Shown one piece after another: positions 5,076 through 8,954 of a stretch of 8,954 bases of DNA (position 1 is its first letter; every line of letters begins with the position of its first letter). This DNA comes from Microcaldota archaeon (GTDB lineage: Archaea > Micrarchaeota > Micrarchaeia > Anstonellales > Bilamarchaeaceae). A program made the translations under genes and the position numbers. The stretch lies in NCBI GenBank assembly GCA_030666035.1, contig DAOUYQ010000025.1, positions 1 to 8,954 of the forward strand. Reading direction: 5' to 3'. The notes beneath the pieces were generated by a model, which had not been told where the DNA came from, did no database searches, and worked only from the letters and a program-made list of their open reading frames with translations.

Positions 5076-6692
5076 TCACCTCATTGTTCCAAGCAGGAAT
5101 TTCTCAAGCTCTACAGGCTGCCACACATCCACTGCCTTTATTGCAAAGTCCAGCTTGGTTTCGCTCTCAGCAAAAATATCAAAGAGCACATCCCCATGTT
5201 TTACTTTGTCCCCTTTGAGCCGGTGCAGGTATATTCCTGCTCCCTTGTCCCTTGGCGCCCCGGCAGCCCTTGCAATCTTGTTCACCCCCTTATTGTCTAT
5301 GTGGCTTATCTTCCCGCTTCTCTCTGCCTTTATTGTGTGCTTATACTGCCCGATAGGGAGGTCATCTTCTTTTACATTCGGGTTTCCGCCCTGAAGCTCA
5401 ATTATCTCCTTCATTTTCCCCCATGCCCCTCCATTGGAGAGCAGGAGCTCGGACATGTCCCTTCCGTGCCCTTCTGGAACCTTTCCGACAAGCTCCAGGA
5501 TCCTGCCTGCAATTAGCGTACTCTTGTTTCTCAAATCATCCGGCCCCTTCCCTTGCAGCACATGCATAACATCCCTGCACTCTAAGCCGCACCCTATCCC
5601 ATTTCCTACGGGTTCTGCACCATCAGTAATAAGGCTTTCAATTGTCATGCCCATCCTTTTTCCTATATTAATAAAGTCTCCCCCGAGTGTTTCCGCCATT
5701 GGCATATCCAGTATTTTTGCACCCCTCCCAATAGGAATGTCAATTACTGCATATTTTGCCCCAACTGCACTTTTTTTTGCAAGTATGGATGCAAGCAGCA
5801 TTCCTCTTGGGTCCAGGCTCAATGGATGCCGCAGCTTTATCAATTTATCATCTGCTGTTGCAATATTGGTTGCCCCTCCCCACACCATTGCCCCCTTTGA
5901 TTTGAGCACAATCTCCTTGAGCTCAGGTATGTTGAAATCAACATCTGCAAGCACCTCCATTGTATCTGAGGTTCCTGCAGCAGACGTAATTGCGCGTGAA
6001 GATGTTTTAGGCATATAAATCCCGGATGCAGCGATTATCGGAACAACAACCATCGTTGTCCTGTTTCCTGCGACGCCTCCGATACAATGTTTGTCTGCAA
6101 CCGGCCCGACTCCAAGGTCCAGTTTTTCCCCTGAATCCACTATTGCTTCTGTTAGCGCAACAGTTTCATCCTCCCCAATTCCCCGCGTATATACTGCTGC
6201 AATAAAGGAAGCAAGCACGCCTTCAGAAAGGCGGTTCTTCATCAGTTCATGGATTATTGTGGACATCTGCTTGCTGGTGAGGCTTTCCCCATCCAGCTTC
6301 TTTTTTATGAAATCTATGCTTGCGGGCTTTTCCATGTGCCTTATGTGCAGGAGCTCCCCATCTTTTGCATCGAGCTTGTCTGCAACATCCCGGAAAATTC
6401 CTATCTCCCCGCGCTTCACCATCTCAGTGCTCAAATCAACAAGCGAAACAAGCTCATTTCCATCGTGCCTAAGCATTATGCGGTACCCATTGTATATGTC
6501 ATTCTCCTCGGCTTCTTCTTCATTAAGCACCACGATATTTTTCCCGGTTTTAATGTCTATGAGCTTGACCTGGCATATGTATTTCTTCTTTGCCCAGAGC
6601 TCCTCTTTCTTTTTCCTCTTCTCCTGTTCCTCTTCGCTTAGCAATATTCCTTCGTTGTTGTGGTTCTTTTCATTTATGCTAACTGGCTCCAT
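5076..6692 (-). CDS. deoA: AMP phosphorylase
   Basis: This enzyme phosphorolyses AMP (also CMP and UMP in known homologues) to ribose-1,5-bisphosphate and free base, the first step of archaeal nucleotide recycling into RuBisCO. Residues about 37-120 are the N-terminal domain typical of the archaeal enzyme, involved in multimer assembly. The pyrimidine-phosphorylase fold follows: KHCIGG (201-206) and a Gly-rich phosphate loop, KTSSRAITSAAGTSDTMEVL (229-248), LIKLRHPLSLDP (284-295) and KKSAVGAKYAVIDIPIGRG (306-324), then a C-terminal domain (about 445-538) with AGAPRDKGAGIYLH. At 538 residues it is about 35 longer than usual (about 503). The excess is a charged N-terminal extension (EEEQEKRKKKEELWAKKK, 20-37). 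That start is supported by GGGAG about 8 nt upstream and by a one-base gap after the isomerase stop, which implies translational coupling. The symbol follows the common naming of archaeal homologues; it is not thymidine phosphorylase. Confidence 0.95.
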   Translation of the reverse strand: MEPVSINEKNHNNEGILLSEEEQEKRKKKEELWAKKKYICQVKLIDIKTGKNIVVLNEEEAEENDIYNGYRIMLRHDGNELVSLVDLSTEMVKRGEIGIFRDVADKLDAKDGELLHIRHMEKPASIDFIKKKLDGESLTSKQMSTIIHELMKNRLSEGVLASFIAAVYTRGIGEDETVALTEAIVDSGEKLDLGVGPVADKHCIGGVAGNRTTMVVVPIIAASGIYMPKTSSRAITSAAGTSDTMEVLADVDFNIPELKEIVLKSKGAMVWGGATNIATADDKLIKLRHPLSLDPRGMLLASILAKKSAVGAKYAVIDIPIGRGAKILDMPMAETLGGDFINIGKRMGMTIESLITDGAEPVGNGIGCGLECRDVMHVLQGKGPDDLRNKSTLIAGRILELVGKVPEGHGRDMSELLLSNGGAWGKMKEIIELQGGNPNVKEDDLPIGQYKHTIKAERSGKISHIDNKGVNKIARAAGAPRDKGAGIYLHRLKGDKVKHGDVLFDIFAESETKLDFAIKAVDVWQPVELEKFLLGTMR

Positions 6693-6693
6693 C

Positions 6694-7620
6694 TTAATCT
6701 CCCTCTAACTTCTTTTTTGCAATTCCTGCCAAACTTGATGGCGAAACAATTCCTGCTTCAGTAATATACCCATTAATGTACCTTGCAGCAGTAACATCAA
6801 ATGCAGGGTTTGATACCTTCACTTTCCTCGGGGGCCTTTCCCAGACCTCCTTGGGATTCCTCTGCTCAATCCTTTCTTTTACCCCATATAAGCTAAGCGG
6901 GTCATACTTATATGTCTCCGCGCACGAGAAAAATGAAACATCATGGTCCCGCGCAAGGTGCGCAAGCCCAGAAGTCCCTACTTTATTAATCAAATCCCCG
7001 GTGGAGGTAATCGCATCAGCACCAACCAGCACAATATCCGCCTTCTTCAAAAATCCTGTAACTCCCAAATCCACAGTAATTGTAGTATCTATTCCTGCAC
7101 GCGCAAGCTCTTTTGCGGTAATCCTCCCCTGGTACCTTGGCCTTGTTTCGCAGCAGGTTACCCTGAGCTTCTTTCCCCTTTTGTGCGCTTCTTTAATTAC
7201 CCCTGTTACACTGCTTGAGTGGCAATGGGTAACAATATTCATCCCGCTGGTAAGCAGGGTTGCGCCGTATTCCCGCAATCTCTTGATATCCGCATCCATT
7301 TGCTTTAGGTATTCATTTTCGTTTTTTACAACTGATGCCCTGAACTTTGCAACGCTCCGGGTTTTTACCCCCGCAATTTCACAAGTAATAAACCCAATTG
7401 TTTCATCCAGGTAATTCCTGAGCATAGGTTCAGTTGGCCGTGCTGCAGAAAGTTTTAGTGTTGCCTTAATTACATCCGCCTTTACTCCGTTAACCGTTTT
7501 TGCACGTGAATCCTCAACCGCATACATAATTGCGCGGATTCCTGCCTTTGCAACGTTCCTTGCTCCCTGTATCTTTAGGGATTTAATCTCTTTTACAGTT
7601 TTGTCCACACGAGAGCCCAT
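6694..7620 (-). CDS. Ribose-1,5-bisphosphate isomerase
   Basis: A 308-residue member of the eIF2B alpha/beta/delta-like isomerase family. It converts ribose-1,5-bisphosphate to ribulose-1,5-bisphosphate, the substrate of form III RuBisCO, and so takes the product of the adjacent AMP phosphorylase. Visible: RPTEPMLRNYL (61-71), THCHSSSV (131-138) with catalytic Cys133, CCETRPRYQGRITAKELA (156-173), VLVGADAI (197-204) with catalytic Asp202, NKVGTSGLA (212-220) and NPAFDVTAARYINGYITEAG (271-290). Cys133 and Asp202 coincide with the catalytic positions reported for the Thermococcus kodakarensis enzyme. The NGYITEAG ending and the downstream phosphorylase favour this over methylthioribose-1-phosphate isomerase or an eIF2B subunit. 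ATG 7620 follows a TATA box by about 25 nt, giving a leaderless transcript that continues into AMP phosphorylase. No RuBisCO gene lies in the window. Confidence 0.94.
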   Translation of the reverse strand: MGSRVDKTVKEIKSLKIQGARNVAKAGIRAIMYAVEDSRAKTVNGVKADVIKATLKLSAARPTEPMLRNYLDETIGFITCEIAGVKTRSVAKFRASVVKNENEYLKQMDADIKRLREYGATLLTSGMNIVTHCHSSSVTGVIKEAHKRGKKLRVTCCETRPRYQGRITAKELARAGIDTTITVDLGVTGFLKKADIVLVGADAITSTGDLINKVGTSGLAHLARDHDVSFFSCAETYKYDPLSLYGVKERIEQRNPKEVWERPPRKVKVSNPAFDVTAARYINGYITEAGIVSPSSLAGIAKKKLEGD

Positions 7621-7639
7621 ACCCCTAACTCAGGAAGGA

Positions 7640-7655
7640 ACTATAAATAAGTTTT
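7640..7655 (-). promoter_or_regulatory. TATA box of the isomerase-phosphorylase operon
   Basis: The minus strand reads AAAACTTATTTATAGT, an archaeal TATA element centred about 25-28 nt before ATG 7620. This predicts a leaderless bicistronic mRNA. Confidence 0.55.
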
Positions 7656-7664
7656 GATTAGATT

Positions 7665-7739
7665 CAGGGCTCCAGTTCAGATTTGCCTTTGGCAAATACA
7701 CTGGACCTCTTCGTCGCTTCGCTCCACAGAGCTCCAGTT
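7665..7739 (+). repeat. Two CAGRGCTCCAGTT direct repeats
   Basis: CAGGGCTCCAGTT (7665-7677) and CAGAGCTCCAGTT (7727-7739) differ at one base and lie 62 bp apart, between the toxin stop and the isomerase promoter. A related copy, CAGTGCTCCAGT, is at 8394-8405 on the other side of the toxin-antitoxin module. Confidence 0.5.
7672..7704. repeat. Two-tier inverted repeat downstream of the toxin gene
   Basis: The outer arms CCAGT (7672-7676) and ACTGG (7700-7704) enclose perfect 7-bp arms ATTTGCC (7681-7687) and GGCAAAT (7691-7697) with a TTT loop. No T-tract follows on either strand, so it is not a standard terminator. It lies between the toxin stop and the isomerase promoter, and could be an mRNA 3'-end structure or a remnant of an inserted element. 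Confidence 0.5.
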
Positions 7740-7768
7740 TTGCATTACTTTGGTGATGGGTGCTTTTT

Positions 7769-8032
7769 CTAATAAGCCTTATCGTGATGCGAAAAATTCA
7801 GCAGATACACCAATTTTTGCTCTTCAATTATTTCATAAGTTAATACAAAGCAATTCAGAATATGCACTCTTCTCTGATTCTGCAATGGTTTTTTAAGTGG
7901 CTTGAAATGGTGCGGAGACCTGAGGATTTGCCCCACTTTCTTTTTAAGGGCCTCCTTGAGCGGCCGGTTATTCCTGCAGAGTTTTTTCACTTCTTTTTTG
8001 CATTCTGGAGAATAATCAAATGAATACTGCAT
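7769..8032 (-). CDS. RelE/ParE-superfamily toxin
   Basis: An 87-residue basic protein with the RelE/ParE fold pattern: an N-terminal strand (YSFDYSPE), two Lys/Arg-rich helices (about 10-38, CKKEVKKL and LKEALKKKVGQIL), then the conserved block FKPLKKPLQNQRRVHI (43-58), strand FVLTYEI (62-68) and C-terminal VYLLNFSHHDKAY (75-87). Arg54/Arg55 and the C-terminal HHDKAY fit archaeal RelE-type mRNA interferases, which cut mRNA on the ribosome. ParE gyrase inhibitors share the fold, so the target is inferred. Length is normal for the family. It starts 4 nt after the antitoxin stop, with GAGTGAT serving as Shine-Dalgarno, so the pair is one operon. Confidence 0.87.
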   Translation of the reverse strand: MQYSFDYSPECKKEVKKLCRNNRPLKEALKKKVGQILRSPHHFKPLKKPLQNQRRVHILNCFVLTYEIIEEQKLVYLLNFSHHDKAY

Positions 8033-8036
8033 CTAA

Positions 8037-8345
8037 TCACTCGAAAAGCTCATCCACATTTTTTGCCTTGATGAATTTTCCCTTGCTCCTCTTCTCCACT
8101 TCCTTAATGAAGCTAAGTTTCATCTGCTGCTCATCCACAGGGTGCCAATCGTGCTCATCCATCCAAACCAAATCTGCGTCGGTGAGAGGCTCTTGCTCCA
8201 CATATTTTTTGAGTATTTCCAGCTTCCTGGATTCAATTAGTTTCTTGTTTATTGCCTGGCGCACAACCTCGCTCCAGCGGATATCTGAATGGGAATCCAT
8301 TTTCTTCTTCACATTTTCTGGCACATATAATGTTATATTGCTCAT
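8037..8345 (-). CDS. Ribbon-helix-helix antitoxin
   Basis: A 102-residue antitoxin starting at ATG 8345. An in-frame ATG at 8369 would add 8 residues, but it lies inside the operator and promoter, and the ribbon-helix-helix fold begins right at MSNITLYVPE. The N-terminal DNA-binding domain has strand NITLYVP (2-9), helix A (about 10-18) and helix B with RWSEVVRQAINKKLIE (23-38). A flexible acidic middle (LTDADLVWMDEHDWHPVDEQQ) and a C-terminal segment (FIKAKNVDELFE, 91-102) should wrap the toxin. It would neutralise the downstream RelE-like toxin and repress its own promoter through the inverted repeat at 8351-8374. Confidence 0.86.
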   Translation of the reverse strand: MSNITLYVPENVKKKMDSHSDIRWSEVVRQAINKKLIESRKLEILKKYVEQEPLTDADLVWMDEHDWHPVDEQQMKLSFIKEVEKRSKGKFIKAKNVDELFE

Positions 8346-8350
8346 ACACA

Positions 8351-8374
8351 TAAATATGTGGATACACATATTTA
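8351..8374. promoter_or_regulatory. 24-bp inverted-repeat operator of the toxin-antitoxin operon
   Basis: TAAATATGTG (8351-8360) and CACATATTTA (8365-8374) are perfect 10-bp inverted arms around GATA. A third half-site lies next to them: ATACACATA at 8344-8352, touching the antitoxin ATG, repeats 8362-8370. On the minus strand the outer arm supplies the TATA element (TTAAATATG), about 28 nt before ATG 8345. A bound antitoxin would therefore block the promoter, the usual autoregulation of such modules. Confidence 0.7.
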
Positions 8375-8424
8375 ATACTTTCTATTAGCGACTCAGTGCT
8401 CCAGTATCTAATTACTTCTGGAAT

Positions 8425-8581
8425 GACTGCTAATTCAGAAAGAGTTGGGCCTGACCGTTGAGGTTAATGTGATATTCTGGGGCTTGCAAGAAACTGGTTC
8501 ATGGAAGTTCCTGAAGCTGAGGTGGAGAGGATATATTCAAGGGTTAAAGTGCATATTGGATTCAAAAGTTGTCAAAAATAA
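8425..8581 (+). pseudogene. Possible remnant of a decayed coding region
   Basis: One frame gives LIQKELGLTVEVNVIF (up to about 8476). A second, overlapping frame gives ILGLARNWFMEVPEAEVERI and on to a TAA at 8579-8581. Joined by one frameshift they read like a helix-strand-helix piece of a soluble protein. There is no start signal, no recognised family and no length, so this is only a weak suggestion of a broken gene tail. Confidence 0.2.
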
Positions 8582-8674
8582 CTAAGTTAAATTTAACTAA
8601 ATTATTTATAGTAAAAAACAGAATAGAAATATTTAAAAAGATAATAGTTAAATATAACTAAGTTAAATTTAACG
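8578..8674 (+). repeat. Three AGTTAAATWTAACT palindromes before the ATPase
   Basis: AGTTAAATTTAACT (8585-8598) is a perfect 14-bp palindrome. AGTTAAATATAACT (8646-8659) and AGTTAAATTTAACG (8661-8674) each differ from it at one base. The second and third are 15 bp apart. Copies one and three sit in a perfect 20-bp direct repeat, ATAACTAAGTTAAATTTAAC (8578-8597 and 8654-8673). The last copy ends 12 bp before the ATPase ATG. The layout fits binding sites for a dimeric regulator around the predicted transcription start. Confidence 0.7.
8627..8640 (+). promoter_or_regulatory. TATA box of the ATPase gene
   Basis: AAATATTTAAAAAG is a strong archaeal TATA element. It predicts a transcription start near 8660, inside the second and third palindromes, leaving a leader of about 25 nt. 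An alternative TATA (ATTATTTATA) lies at 8601-8610. Confidence 0.5.
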
Positions 8675-8685
8675 AGATGATAACT

Positions 8686-8954
8686 ATGGCATTTGTTCTC
8701 ACCCCGGCTGAAGGCAGAAACTTCATTAACAGGGAAGAATTAATTGAGGAATTAACCGAAACACTGAAAAATCCCAGAATCCGGATGGGTTTTGCATTAT
8801 ATGGGAAGCGGAGAGTGGGGAAAACATCAGTTTTGAAGGAACTAGAAAGAAGGCTTGCTTCAGAGAAGCGCATTGTAGTTGTATACATCAACATCTGGGA
8901 CCTGGGCGAAGAAACAGTGGCAGAACTGGCAGAAGTGCTGACCAGGGAGGTACT
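8686..8954 (+). CDS. Archaeal-type P-loop ATPase, C-terminus beyond window
   Basis: The first 89 residues are present and the frame runs off the right edge. Residues 11-29 (RNFINREELIEELTETLKN) are the typical lead-in of the archaeal ATPase family (STAND/AAA-like, Pfam 'ATPase domain predominantly from Archaea'), followed by strand MGFALYG and Walker A GKRRVGKTS (40-48). A helix (SVLKELERRLA) and strand IVVVYINIWD (63-72) come next. Walker B lies beyond the window. These proteins usually carry a C-terminal nuclease-like or winged-helix domain and are multi-copy in archaea, often linked to mobile or defence regions, but their roles are mostly unknown. ATG 8686 is preferred over ATG 8677 because GAGATGAT (8674-8681) is a Shine-Dalgarno 4 nt before 8686. 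Three palindromes in the promoter suggest tight control. Confidence 0.88.
   Translation, partial: MAFVLTPAEGRNFINREELIEELTETLKNPRIRMGFALYGKRRVGKTSVLKELERRLASEKRIVVVYINIWDLGEETVAELAEVLTREV

Larger units (their letters stand above)
8346..8685. other. 340-bp divergent intergenic region
   Basis: The left end holds the toxin-antitoxin operator. A CAGTGCTCCAGT repeat copy is at 8394-8405. The middle (about 8425-8581) contains short frames that read like protein but are broken. The right end, from 8578 on, is very AT-rich, with three palindromic motifs and TATA elements (8601-8611 and 8627-8640) for the plus-strand ATPase gene. No intact gene is seen. Confidence 0.6.

Noticed and set aside
5434..6018. 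Long plus-strand ORFs opposite AMP phosphorylase and the isomerase (also 6091-6708 and 6776-7414)
   Set aside because: They are Ser/Pro-rich shadows in the frame complementary to highly conserved enzymes, with no start signals of their own.
7705..7726. CTTCGTCGCTTCG repeat as a CRISPR-like or regulatory unit
   Set aside because: It is a single short internal repetition with no regular spacing; no CRISPR array is present in the window.
8346..8369. Upstream ATG giving a 110-aa antitoxin
   Set aside because: The extra MCIHIFMC lies inside the operator and TATA element, and the ribbon-helix-helix domain begins at the next ATG.
8658..8894. Minus-strand ORF of 78 aa opposite the ATPase
   Set aside because: It is a shadow of the P-loop ATPase reading, whose Walker A and Shine-Dalgarno are clear on the plus strand.

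Overview
The window reads as archaeal chromosome. AT-rich TATA elements (TTTAWA-like) lie about 25-30 nt upstream of start codons, so most transcripts look leaderless. tRNA-Tyr carries an intron at the canonical archaeal position 37/38. The tRNAs have no encoded CCA. AMP phosphorylase and ribose-1,5-bisphosphate isomerase, both archaeal hallmarks, sit side by side. Compact gene packing and several small secreted lipoproteins suggest a DPANN-like or other small-genome archaeon, but the lineage is inference; no rRNA or ribosomal protein is present to fix it.

Layout from left to right. (1) 1-471, minus: lipoprotein cut by the window edge. (2) 523-1503, minus: squalene-synthase-type prenyltransferase. 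(3) 1587-3564: a block whose three genes are the only plus-strand genes in the first 8.6 kb. It holds a cysteine-rich lipoprotein and two unrecognised small ORFs. It is bounded by a 13-bp copy of the 3' end of tRNA-Asp on the left and by the tRNA-Asp gene itself on the right, with a third 12/13 copy between. This looks like one or two small insertions (now without an integrase) at the tRNA 3' end. (4) 3678-4835, minus: lipid-anchored thioredoxin-fold domain fused to a CcdA/DsbD-type membrane electron carrier. (5) 4911-5008, minus: intron-containing tRNA-Tyr. (6) 5076-7620, minus: two-gene operon, ribose-1,5-bisphosphate isomerase then AMP phosphorylase, one base apart. (7) 7769-8345, minus: RelE/ParE-type toxin and ribbon-helix-helix antitoxin, with a 24-bp inverted-repeat operator over the promoter. 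(8) 8346-8685: non-coding or decayed stretch ending in a promoter with three copies of a palindromic AGTTAAATWTAACT motif. (9) 8686-8954, plus: start of an archaeal-type P-loop ATPase, cut by the window edge.

How the genes fit together. The isomerase and phosphorylase make the first two steps of the archaeal AMP/nucleoside-salvage pathway (AMP + Pi to ribose-1,5-bisphosphate to ribulose-1,5-bisphosphate); the form III RuBisCO that would finish it is not in this window. The thioredoxin-CcdA fusion moves thiol/disulfide electrons across the membrane, and the 27-cysteine lipoprotein nearby is the kind of substrate such a system would serve, though this link is inference. The most interesting signals are the tRNA-Asp-derived repeats around the plus-strand island, the missing conventional start codon behind a strong Shine-Dalgarno at 2971, the palindrome cluster before the ATPase, and the toxin-antitoxin operator and flanking repeats.
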